From contig JACKOB010000002.1 in the NCBI GenBank assembly GCA_024234575.1, positions 744,001-808,000 on the forward strand: DNA of 64,000 bases, read 5' to 3'. Both the position numbers and the translations under genes were made by a program. The stretch is from Hahellaceae bacterium (GTDB taxonomy: Bacteria > Pseudomonadota > Gammaproteobacteria > Pseudomonadales > Oleiphilaceae). Under the pieces are notes generated by a model. The model was not told the origin of the DNA and did not search any database. It saw nothing but the letters and a program-made list of their open reading frames with translations. Shown in pieces: positions 1-7,541 of this stretch; within the stretch, counting starts at the first letter, position 1, and each line of letters begins with the position of its first letter.

Positions 1-1
1 T

Positions 2-532
2 GAAGAGGTGAACCTCAATCATGTGGCGGCGGATGTCGGCATCACGAAGGCCGCGCTGTATCGTTATTTCAGAAATAAGGAAACGCTTTTTCTCGCGCTT
101 TTTGTCGAAAGCCTCGAAGGCTTAATAGAGACCAGACACACACTGGCGTCTTCGGAGTCCCTACCGGCTATGATCTGCCAGGTACTTTTGGCTAATCCGA
201 CCTTTTGTAAGCTCAGTGCCATTTTACACACCATTCTCGAACGTAATCTGACCCACGAAGAAGCCAAAGCCTTTAAGCGTACTTTGCTCGAGTTAACACT
301 GAAGTTTTCCCAGCAAATTCAGAGCTATCCGAACGGCCCCAAGATCAATCAAGCCGATGCACTCATTCTACTGATGCAAATTCAACAGGCCCTGATCGGC
401 GTATGGCATATGACCCATCCCATGGGCGCAATAGCCGATGTTATCAAGCACCCACCGCTGAACGTATTCAAGCGCAGCTTTGAAGATGCTCTAAAAGAGC
501 ATGTTCAAAGCTTGTGCTTGTCGTTTGGTTGA
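2..532 (+). CDS. TetR-family transcriptional regulator (5' end outside window)
   Basis: The reading frame is open from the first bases of the window and ends with a stop at 530-532, so the start codon and the first helices lie upstream. The visible N-terminus is the recognition half of a TetR helix-turn-helix (VGITKAALYRYFRNKETLF), followed by an all-helical ligand-binding/dimerisation domain of about 150 residues. TetR proteins are DNA-binding repressors released by small ligands. The regulated gene is not visible; the next gene downstream is on the opposite strand. The family call is firm; the ligand is unknown. Confidence 0.85.
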   Translation, partial: EEVNLNHVAADVGITKAALYRYFRNKETLFLALFVESLEGLIETRHTLASSESLPAMICQVLLANPTFCKLSAILHTILERNLTHEEAKAFKRTLLELTLKFSQQIQSYPNGPKINQADALILLMQIQQALIGVWHMTHPMGAIADVIKHPPLNVFKRSFEDALKEHVQSLCLSFG

Positions 533-599
533 GTCCAGTAAGAGTTGGCTTTTATGGCATGGAGAATCAAAGGGGTCCTATTGAATTAAAAATGATCAA

Positions 600-1060
600 T
601 TAACCCTCTTCTTTAACGACAGGCTCAATAGCAATAATTTCCCCAAAGCGAGCAAAGTCTTTGATGTTGTGTGTAAGAAGACACGGAATATCATAAGCCA
701 GCATGGTGGCGACAATGTTGGTGTCGTGAACACGCTTGCCGCCAATATCATGTTGGCCCATAAGAGAGACCAATTGCTCTGTGACCGCTGGCGTGTCGTC
801 AGCCACATGAAATCGTTGGCAAATTGTACGACTTGTTCCAATACCGTTTCTTTGGGTGGCGTGGTGAATGATGATTGGGGACGAGTCATAGTCACCAAGT
901 ATTCGCGCAAAACCTGCCGACTAATCCACATCGGGCGCCCTTCATGGTGGGCGCGTATCAGTGCTTCCAGCGCTGGAATATGGAAGGAAGACCCCATGAC
1001 ATTGGCATAAATCAGGGCGTTGGTGTCAATGAATACCGGCTTAGCGTCCGTCATCGCCAT
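600..1060 (-). pseudogene. VapC-like PIN-domain toxin, frameshifted
   Basis: The N-terminal frame begins at 1060 and carries the PIN start (FIDTNALIYANV) and the second acidic motif (REYLVT). Around 815-825 the homology jumps to another frame, which reads VADDTPAVTEQL, then VHDTNIVATML and THNIKDFARF, and stops at 600. Joined, the two parts give a normal PIN protein of about 153 residues with all the expected acidic metal-binding positions. As written, the ribonuclease toxin would be disrupted by a one-base indel. The gene overlaps the upstream antitoxin gene by 20 bases, the usual toxin-antitoxin layout. The lesion could be genuine decay or a sequencing error; the family assignment is secure. 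Confidence 0.75.
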
Positions 1061-1271
1061 ACATTTCCTCTCGACTTAAATTCAAGTTTTCTGGCCAGTC
1101 ATCAATGCGGACAACAGGAAATTCAAATGACTCATTCTTTGATTGTGCAGCTTGTTGGCGTTTAGCCCGCTGACTTAAAAAGTCCACAAAATCTTCGACT
1201 TCGGCGACGCGGTCAGCGGGAAGGTGGCGAATCTTATCGACCAAATGTTCGATGGTTTGGGCTGAGTTCAT
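1041..1271 (-). CDS. Antitoxin partner of the PIN-domain toxin
   Basis: This 76-residue protein is encoded immediately upstream of, and overlapping by 20 bases, the PIN toxin gene. The N-terminus (EHLVDKIRHLPADRVAEVEDFVDFL) resembles the helical, DUF2281-like N-termini of small antitoxins. The C-terminal half is polar and acidic, as expected for a tail that wraps around a toxin active site, and contains a short hydrophobic patch (FEFPVVRIDDW). Its predicted role is to neutralise the ribonuclease and perhaps to repress the operon. Because the toxin frame appears broken, the antitoxin may now be a remnant. Function is inferred from gene order and size. Confidence 0.65.
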   Translation of the reverse strand: MNSAQTIEHLVDKIRHLPADRVAEVEDFVDFLSQRAKRQQAAQSKNESFEFPVVRIDDWPENLNLSREEMYGDDGR

Positions 1272-1285
1272 GGTGATTCTCTCCG

Positions 1286-1669
1286 CTAGTTACTGATCGG
1301 TGACTCTGAAATTTGCGCTGCTTTTAAATAGGTGTCAATCACCTGCACAAGCTGGCGTTTCTCTTTGTTTGGTAGCTTCTCAATTTGCTGAAAGCGACGT
1401 TGTAAGCGAGTATCGGGTTGTTGCGTTTTCTTAATTGGCTTTAAACCCAAGAGTTCATCCGTGGTGACGTTCAATAGTTTAGCTAATTTAGGCAGCATCG
1501 CCGCAGGTGGATACTCTGAATGGCCTTCATAGTAGGACACCATACGTTAAGTGACTCCTAACTCTTCGGCGATTTCTACTTGGGTATACCCCGCCTTCTT
1601 TCGCAAAGAAACTAATCGTTTACCAAAATCGGTCAATTCCTCAATGTTCTGCTTAGGCATGGTCGACAT
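1286..1669 (-). pseudogene. XRE-type HTH regulator interrupted by an in-frame stop
   Basis: Two open segments in the same frame are separated by a single TAA at 1547-1549. The upstream part starts at the ATG at 1669 (MSTMPKQN) and contains RLVSLRKKAGYTQVEIAEELGVT. The downstream part continues with RMVSYYEGHSEYPP and a Leu-rich stretch ending in a helical tail. In intact Cro/C1-type helix-turn-helix proteins the missing residue is normally Gln (GVTQRMVSYYE), so one C-to-T change (CAA to TAA) explains the break. The repaired protein would be about 127 residues. It may have regulated the neighbouring toxin-antitoxin genes. Alternatives are stop-codon readthrough or sequencing error. Confidence 0.75.
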
Positions 1670-1812
1670 CCCATGAGAATGAGTGTATATGATGAAGAAC
1701 GCTAAATAAAGCAACACACAAAAGGACACACACCCCACTGCAAATATCCGATACACCTATAATAAATTTCTTCACATCAAACGAATCGCATGACGAAATA
1801 CTCAGTTAGTAT

Positions 1813-2199
1813 TCAACGGTAAGCAGAATTTGGGGTCAGTGTAAAAACTCGTTCAGACAAGAGCTCGCCATCTCGCCACTTTCGCACAATCGATGGGCCT
1901 TTATACAGTGATGTCCAGCGCGCCAAAACCTCCTCCATCGACCATGAAAAGCTTTCACCCTCGCAGAGTTTAAGCACCAAGTGAAAGTGATTAGACATCA
2001 CCGCATAAGCGCAGATATCTACCGAAAAAAGTGACGAAAGCAGGCGAATTCTGTCTTCAATCCACTGCCGCCGGTGCTCAAAACTTTGGCCGGTGTCACG
2101 ATCAATACCACAGAGAAAAGTCCGGCGCACACAACGGGAGACAATATGGTAATAAGGAGTGTCTTGAATAGAGACTTGAGTCTTGCGAGGCTGTGTCAT
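1813..2199 (-). pseudogene. REP-associated tyrosine transposase (RAYT), C-terminally truncated
   Basis: The 128-residue product has the IS200/RAYT fold start (DTPYYHIVSRCVRRTFL) and the HUH nuclease motif in AYAVMSNHFHLVL. Full-length relatives are usually well over 200 residues. Here the frame runs out shortly after the segment ending in SERVFTLTPNS, so the helix carrying the nucleophilic Tyr is probably absent. RAYT proteins are domesticated single-strand transposases that act on REP palindromes. The repeats at 2259-2328 and 4119-4180 lie close by and may be related to its substrates. It is likely inactive. Confidence 0.75.
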
Positions 2200-2258
2200 G
2201 GCAAAATCCTTTTTGCTAGAGTTACAGGGGATTTTGTCTTAAATGTTTTTTTTTGGCA

Positions 2259-2328
2259 ATTGGGGATTTCTATACTTGGGGTGCCTGTCCTGCCGTTTGC
2301 GCTTGGGGTGCCTGTCCTGCCGTTTGCT
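2259..2328. repeat. REP-like repeat cluster, left copy
   Basis: A 27-base unit beginning cttggggtgcctgtcctgcc occurs twice in tandem (2275-2301 and 2302-2328), differing at one base. The 35 bases 2259-2293 recur identically at 4146-4180. The cluster sits just upstream of a truncated RAYT gene, the usual genomic company of REP elements. No strong hairpin is evident, so the REP label is an inference from context. Confidence 0.6.
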
Positions 2329-2403
2329 GCAGAGCAGGTTAGATCGTAACTACACCGAGATTTCTTAAATGAATCAGGAAATATAGGCAGTATCGGAGTT
2401 TTA

Positions 2404-3249
2404 ATGAAATCAATTCTCAAATGGCTATCATGTTTTTTATTAGGATGCTGCTTAACAGTAATTTTGTTTGTGACTTTCGGAAATGAAGATTTTAAGCAGA
2501 ACCTGGCGTGGTCAGTGAAAGATCAACCTAAACTTACGTTGGAAAGTTTTGATCTTCACCTACCTAATGTTGAAGACCCGAGGGTGATGCTTCAACTCTC
2601 TTATAAGATGATCGCGGCGAATAGACCGTTCCATGCGATTGGGTTGATCGATAGAGCGCTCGAAAAAGCAAAAGAACTGCACGACCTTAATCTGCAAGCA
2701 GAAGCGCATTATACCTATGGCGCAATTTTGCATACAGAGCCTTTCACGAACTATCAAACCGTCATAAAAGAGGCTGGAATTGATCTTCGACGTTTGAGTG
2801 GGTTTGAAGTAGCACTGACGCTTTACCAAGAGAATAACAATTATGCAGGTGTCACCCTAGCCAACTACGCGCTAGGTTGGCGAAATTACTGGCGAGGGCG
2901 CCCTTTTGCGTGTGGTTATTTCGCACGTGCGCGAGAGGCAATTACAAAGATAGAAGACAAAACTTGGTTAAACACAGCCTACGTGGCAGATGCATATGCA
3001 ACTTTTGAAGAGCAATTGTTTGCCGCCGAAAACACACCACTTTATGCAAAGTGTGAGAACTACACCAAACAGCCAGATTTTTGGAAAAAGTTTGAAACGG
3101 GATTTGGTTTTGGTCAGACCTCGGCTAGTGGTCAAAAAAGGCCATTCACCTTCCCTCCTTTAGCATGTGAAACAGAGTGTCAGAAAATTTGGAAGAATTT
3201 GATGGATCAAGTGAAAGCCAAGGTGGAGGTACCAGCTTATGACCTCTAA
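2404..3249 (+). CDS. Hypothetical membrane-anchored helical-repeat protein
   Basis: I do not recognise the family. The 281-residue product starts with a membrane anchor or signal segment (residues 5-27, WLSCFLLGCCLTVILFV). A mostly helical domain follows, whose spacing of Ala and aromatic residues (AHYTYGAIL, ANYALGWRNYWRGRPF) resembles TPR helix pairs. Five Cys residues in the exported part suggest disulphides. The gene overlaps the next one by 11 bases, so they are co-transcribed. The pair lies between copies of a 35-bp repeat, which suggests a mobile or recently inserted block. Confidence 0.6.
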   Translation: MKSILKWLSCFLLGCCLTVILFVTFGNEDFKQNLAWSVKDQPKLTLESFDLHLPNVEDPRVMLQLSYKMIAANRPFHAIGLIDRALEKAKELHDLNLQAEAHYTYGAILHTEPFTNYQTVIKEAGIDLRRLSGFEVALTLYQENNNYAGVTLANYALGWRNYWRGRPFACGYFARAREAITKIEDKTWLNTAYVADAYATFEEQLFAAENTPLYAKCENYTKQPDFWKKFETGFGFGQTSASGQKRPFTFPPLACETECQKIWKNLMDQVKAKVEVPAYDL

Positions 3250-4003
3250 TTTAAAAACCATCAGTCTCAAAGGCTACATTCTCATTTTTATTGCTGGTGT
3301 TGTTGCTGCCTTGGCGCTGTTATACAAGGTGAATTCGATGGGTCACGAAAACAAAGTAACTGCGCATCGTCACCAACTCTACAAGTCCTGCGTGGAAAAT
3401 GCCGGGCACTATGTGTTTCGCAAAGTGGAAGGGGTGGAAGGTTTGGCGCAATTAAGATTAAGGGAATGGGCGGGGTATGGTGATTGGAAGAGTCGATCTG
3501 AGTACCCGTATGATTTTTACGGGTATGATTCTTATGAAATAAGAAACGCTGAGTTCTTTTATGTAAGTCCGCCGTTCAGCAACTTTATATTTTTTGAGAG
3601 CCCCATGTTGACTGACCGTTTCAAGTTTCCGCCCAATAATGCCAGAAACGACCATATCCCTGCTGTTACGGTTGATCCAAATCCAAAATACAGGCGCTTT
3701 TCTGGCTATCGCCAGAGAGAATCAAAAATGAAGGAAGAGCATGTAGCAGAGTTAATGAGTCATTTCGGATTTACCTTTCAGGAAGTGCACACAGAAAGAG
3801 ATGATTTGTTTGATGTCATAGGCAGTGATCTCATCGTAGTTGATATCGCAACGGGTGAAGTCCTAGGTTTACGAAAGGCTTATTGGTCGAAGGCAGAAAT
3901 TAATGCCAGCTCAATTTGTCCTTTTGGTATCGATTGGAATAGTTCAAGTAAGTTTGTTTCAAAAGTACTGATTGCAGATACACCAAATGGAGTTGACAAA
4001 TGA
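3239..4003 (+). CDS. Hypothetical protein with N-terminal membrane segment
   Basis: I do not recognise the family. The product is 254 residues with a single transmembrane segment near residues 10-30 (GYILIFIAGVVAALALLYKV) and a soluble domain rich in aromatic residues that is probably periplasmic. It starts inside the preceding gene (11-base overlap). Its stop overlaps the ATG of a 30-codon reading frame at 4000, so three frames were once translationally coupled. No catalytic motif is obvious. Confidence 0.6.
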   Translation: MTSNLKTISLKGYILIFIAGVVAALALLYKVNSMGHENKVTAHRHQLYKSCVENAGHYVFRKVEGVEGLAQLRLREWAGYGDWKSRSEYPYDFYGYDSYEIRNAEFFYVSPPFSNFIFFESPMLTDRFKFPPNNARNDHIPAVTVDPNPKYRRFSGYRQRESKMKEEHVAELMSHFGFTFQEVHTERDDLFDVIGSDLIVVDIATGEVLGLRKAYWSKAEINASSICPFGIDWNSSSKFVSKVLIADTPNGVDK

Positions 4004-4092
4004 GTTTTCAAGATACGCGTTCTTTATTGGATTTTTTATTGGCTCAGGTTGCGGCCGAGAGTTTTTTAGATGACTTCACTAACATTAGTTAG
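4000..4092 (+). pseudogene. Short coupled ORF, probable 5' fragment of a larger gene
   Basis: An ATG overlaps the previous stop as ATGA, and the frame encodes 30 residues (starting MSFQDTRSLLDFLLAQVAAE) before a TAG at 4090-4092. The amphipathic N-terminus looks like the beginning of a normal protein, not a complete small one. The repeat-containing segment starts about 27 bases later. I infer a gene truncated at this junction; a genuine 30-residue peptide is the alternative. Confidence 0.35.
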
Positions 4093-4118
4093 TGAGTCAG
4101 ATTTAAGAGAAAGATACA

Positions 4119-4180
4119 TGGAGTGCCTGTCCTGCTGATGCGCTTATTGGGGATTTCTATACTTGGGGTGCCTGTCCTGC
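4119..4180. repeat. REP-like repeat cluster, right copy
   Basis: A degenerate copy of the unit (gagtgcctgtcctgctgatg, about 4121-4140) is followed by 4146-4180, which is identical over 35 bases to 2259-2293. The two clusters bracket the two hypothetical membrane-protein genes. The remaining 108 bases up to the start of the next gene show nothing else I can support. Confidence 0.6.
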
Positions 4181-4288
4181 TAAGAGACAACGGCGCAATT
4201 ATTGCTAGTAGAAACCTTAGGCAGACACGCAGCGGCAAGTAGATTTGCAGATGTGTACGATATCTGTCGAGCCAATACTAACGAGGGT

Positions 4289-5320
4289 ATGCCCATGCCT
4301 CATGACGATTTTAAGCACCTTCATCAATCGGGCCAGACGACACTGGATACCGTGCTCGTAAACCGGCTAAACCAGGCGATGCTGGCACAGCATCTGCCCG
4401 CAAGCTTTTGGCAGTCTCTGCATCAGGGCATCATCCCCTGCGCGCAGTATCTTGCCGATTCACACCAGCATTCGGGTACGCACAATAACGCACCAATAGT
4501 GGGCATTAATGGTGCCCAAGGCACAGGGAAATCTACCTTGGTGCATTTTTTGGCACTGATTCTCGAACACAAACACGGCTTACGCACCGCTACCCTGTCG
4601 ATAGATGACTTTTACCTGTCTAAAAACGCCCGTCGTCTGCTGGCGCAAAAAATTCACCCGCTTCTGGCCACCAGAGGGGTGCCGGGCACCCATGATGTCG
4701 ACCTGGGCATAAGTACGCTTTTACAGCTTAAGCATGCCGGAAAAAACGATACGGTAACCCTGCCGCGCTTCGATAAAGCCACTGATGATGTGCTTGCAAC
4801 AGCACTCTGGCCCGCGGTTAACGGCCCTTTTGATATTATTCTGTTTGAAGGCTGGTGCGTTGGCACCCAACCTCAACCCGACCTGGCACTTATCCCGCCG
4901 GTGAACGCGCTGGAAGAGCAGGAGGACCAGCAAGGCGCCTGGCGTGACTATGTTAATCAACAACTTAGAATCTACTACCCGGCGTGGTTTGACCTGATTG
5001 ATCAAATGGTATTTTTGCGCACACCGGGATTCGAACAAGTGCATCGCTGGCGCGCGTTACAGGAAGAAAAGCTGCGCCAATCGTTACTGGCTGCCGGTAC
5101 CCCCATTCCTGACACCCTGATGAACACAGAGTCTATCGCCAGATTTGTTGCGCATTATCAGCGAATAACACAATGGAATCTGCAAACATTGCCGAATACC
5201 TCAAATGTGGTATTAGACTTGCAAGAAGACCATCAAATAACGCGCTGCGACATTAGCAAAGGGCGGGACAGTCGCCGGTTGGAAAAAACAGCTCGCAGGC
5301 GCTGCGCCAGCCCATCTTAA
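4289..5320 (+). CDS. Glycerate kinase, GLYK/P-loop type
   Basis: The product is a P-loop kinase with a Walker A motif near residues 72-83 (GINGAQGTGKST), a downstream SIDDFYL motif and an ILFEGWCVG strand. These are the hallmarks of the plant-GLYK/YggC branch, which phosphorylates D-glycerate. The start is taken at the ATG at 4289; ATG 4295 is equally good because GAGG at 4284-4287 lies about 7 bases before it. A TTG at 4202 would add an unlikely leader. It is the first gene of the glucosylglycerate operon, where it would return glycerate released by the GH13_18 phosphorylase to glycolysis. Whether the product is 2- or 3-phosphoglycerate cannot be read from the sequence. Confidence 0.8.
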   Translation: MPMPHDDFKHLHQSGQTTLDTVLVNRLNQAMLAQHLPASFWQSLHQGIIPCAQYLADSHQHSGTHNNAPIVGINGAQGTGKSTLVHFLALILEHKHGLRTATLSIDDFYLSKNARRLLAQKIHPLLATRGVPGTHDVDLGISTLLQLKHAGKNDTVTLPRFDKATDDVLATALWPAVNGPFDIILFEGWCVGTQPQPDLALIPPVNALEEQEDQQGAWRDYVNQQLRIYYPAWFDLIDQMVFLRTPGFEQVHRWRALQEEKLRQSLLAAGTPIPDTLMNTESIARFVAHYQRITQWNLQTLPNTSNVVLDLQEDHQITRCDISKGRDSRRLEKTARRRCASPS

Positions 5321-5352
5321 AGACGGCCGCATTAGGGTCCGGGAGATGATTA

Positions 5353-6258
5353 ATGCCTGACAGAACCGAAAACCTGCTCATATTTACTGATCTCGATGGC
5401 ACTCTGCTCGATCACTTTTCCTACGATTATACAGAAGCGTTGCCAGCCATCGCACAGCTTGAGCAAAGGCAAATTCCCTGGATTATCAACAGTAGTAAAA
5501 CATTTGCCGAAATTATCGAATTACGCCAGACACTCGGTAATCAACACCCATTTATTGCAGAAAATGGGGCGGTCATTTATATCCCCCGCATACTCTATCA
5601 GTGCTGGCACGACCTCGGTTTAATGCAAGCCCTGAAGACACAGGCCGATGAGGTATATCCGGCATGGCATAAAATCATCCTCGGCAAAACCTGCGGGCAG
5701 ATGCGGCCTTTTCTGGAAATGGCAAAATCACAGTTTCAGTTCGAGTGTTTAACAGAGCTACCCGATAGCGATGTCATGAAGCTGACCAGCTTGTCGCCAG
5801 CACAAGCGCAAAAGGCGAAAAACCGACAGTTTAGCGAACCGTTAGTGTGGCATGACAACGATGATGCACTGGCTGCGCTGACAACTCAGGCCCATGCCGC
5901 CTCATTAAAAGTACAGCGGGGTGGCCGCTTTGTACACCTGATGGGGCAAGCAGACAAGGGCGTCGCACTGGCAACCTTGTGCGCACTATATCAACAGCAG
6001 GCACCCCAAACCAAGCTTACCAGCGTTGCTCTCGGTGATGGTGAAAACGATGTGCCGATGCTGTTAAAAGCCAACATTGCCGTCTTTATTACCTCACCAG
6101 TGCATCCAACGCCTGCCTACCCAAGCAAATTCGCGCCTGCGCAAAAAAAGATGATTAGCCCCCATCATGGGCCAAGGGGTTGGAATAGTGCAGTGCTTGA
6201 AATTCTCAGCCAACAGAAATCGCTTTCTAACCAAGCGAACTTGCAATATAACGCTTAA
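5353..6258 (+). CDS. Glucosyl-/mannosyl-3-phosphoglycerate phosphatase (HAD family)
   Basis: This 301-residue HAD phosphatase has motif I at residues 11-20 (FTDLDGTLLD, nucleophile Asp13), a Cof/MPGP-type cap, and the late metal-binding motif LGDGENDVPML. MPGP-family members remove phosphate from mannosyl- or glucosyl-3-phosphoglycerate. The next gene, 24 bases downstream, encodes the glucosyl-3-phosphoglycerate synthase. I therefore infer that the substrate here is glucosyl-3-phosphoglycerate and the product is glucosylglycerate, a compatible solute. The phosphatase family itself is clear from the sequence. Confidence 0.85.
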   Translation: MPDRTENLLIFTDLDGTLLDHFSYDYTEALPAIAQLEQRQIPWIINSSKTFAEIIELRQTLGNQHPFIAENGAVIYIPRILYQCWHDLGLMQALKTQADEVYPAWHKIILGKTCGQMRPFLEMAKSQFQFECLTELPDSDVMKLTSLSPAQAQKAKNRQFSEPLVWHDNDDALAALTTQAHAASLKVQRGGRFVHLMGQADKGVALATLCALYQQQAPQTKLTSVALGDGENDVPMLLKANIAVFITSPVHPTPAYPSKFAPAQKKMISPHHGPRGWNSAVLEILSQQKSLSNQANLQYNA

Positions 6259-6282
6259 CAACCAATAAACGGAGCCTATCCG

Positions 6283-7509
6283 ATGGGAGACTTTTACCAA
6301 AACGGCATTATTACCACCCTTCATAATCTGTCCCGGAGACCATTAGAGGACATGGAAGCAGAGCTGGTCGAATTCGCCAAGGTCAGACCGCTCGGACTGG
6401 TATTACCGTGCCTCTATTCCGAACTGCAAACCGCTGCGATGCCTAATATCACCCAACAACTTTGCAAGGTGCCGTACCTTAGTGAAATTATTATCGGGCT
6501 CGACCGGGCGAGTGAAGCAGAGTACAGGGATGCGCTGGCCTTCTTCGCTCAACTACCACAACGCTATCGGGTGCTATGGAATGATGGACCCCGGCTGCGC
6601 GCCATCGATGCCGAGCTTGCGCAGCAGAATCTGGCCCCAAAAGAGGCAGGTAAAGGTCGTAATGTCTGGTATTGCCTTGGCTATTCACTGGCCTCTAACC
6701 GAACCGAATCCGTTGCCTTGCATGATTGCGATATTGTCACCTACGACCGGGAACTATTAGCCAGATTAATCTACCCCGTGGCCAACCCCAGCTTTAACTA
6801 CGAGTTCTGCAAAGGGTTTTACGCCCGCGTGGCCAACGGCAAGATTAATGGTCGGGTCAGCCGTCTGCTGGTAACGCCACTGTTACGTGCATTAAAGAAG
6901 GTGTTTGGTGCGCTGGATTATCTTGAGTACCTCGATAGCTATCGCTACCCGCTGGCGGGGGAGTTTTCATTCAGGAAGGATGTGATCAACGATATCCGCA
7001 TACCAAGTGATTGGGGGCTGGAGATTGGCGTGCTGAGCGAAGTTAAACGCAATTACGCCACCAATCGCCTGTGTCAGGTCGACATCGCTGATATCTACGA
7101 TCATAAACACCAGAAGCTGTCGGCCGAAAACGAGAATGCCGGTCTGTCAAAAATGTCTATCGACATTACCAAAGCAATCTTCCGCAAACTGGCCACTAAT
7201 GGCACCGTCTTTAACCAGGAAACCTTTCGGACAATTAAGGCAACCTATTTTCGCGTGGCCCTCGACTTCGTGGAAACCTACCGTAATGACGCTGAAATTA
7301 ACGGTCTTTCGTTAGACGTACATGAAGAAGAAAAAGCCGTTGAGTTGTTTGCACAAAACATCATGAAAGCCGGTAACCACTTTCTCGAATACCCGATGGA
7401 GACACCTTTTATTCCGTGCTGGAACCGTGTAAGAAGCGCCATTCCCGACATCATGACACGCATGTACAAAGCCGTTGATGACGACATGAAAGAGTTCGGC
7501 GCGTCCTAA
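6283..7509 (+). CDS. gpgS: Glucosyl-3-phosphoglycerate synthase
   Basis: This 408-residue GT-A-fold glycosyltransferase resembles the GT81 family. The nucleotide-sugar and metal motif is DCD at residues 148-150 (VALHDCDIVTYD), preceded by GKGRNVWYCLGYSL. GpgS transfers glucose from an NDP-glucose donor to 3-phosphoglycerate. It is followed 32 bases later by the GH13_18 gene and preceded by the phosphatase gene, so the whole synthesis pathway is contiguous. A GGAG ribosome site precedes the ATG. Cytoplasmic; likely induced by salt or nitrogen stress, as in other bacteria, though no regulator is visible. Confidence 0.88.
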   Translation: MGDFYQNGIITTLHNLSRRPLEDMEAELVEFAKVRPLGLVLPCLYSELQTAAMPNITQQLCKVPYLSEIIIGLDRASEAEYRDALAFFAQLPQRYRVLWNDGPRLRAIDAELAQQNLAPKEAGKGRNVWYCLGYSLASNRTESVALHDCDIVTYDRELLARLIYPVANPSFNYEFCKGFYARVANGKINGRVSRLLVTPLLRALKKVFGALDYLEYLDSYRYPLAGEFSFRKDVINDIRIPSDWGLEIGVLSEVKRNYATNRLCQVDIADIYDHKHQKLSAENENAGLSKMSIDITKAIFRKLATNGTVFNQETFRTIKATYFRVALDFVETYRNDAEINGLSLDVHEEEKAVELFAQNIMKAGNHFLEYPMETPFIPCWNRVRSAIPDIMTRMYKAVDDDMKEFGAS

Positions 7510-7541
7510 GTTTACTGCCCCCCTTCGTTAACGAGGTCAAG

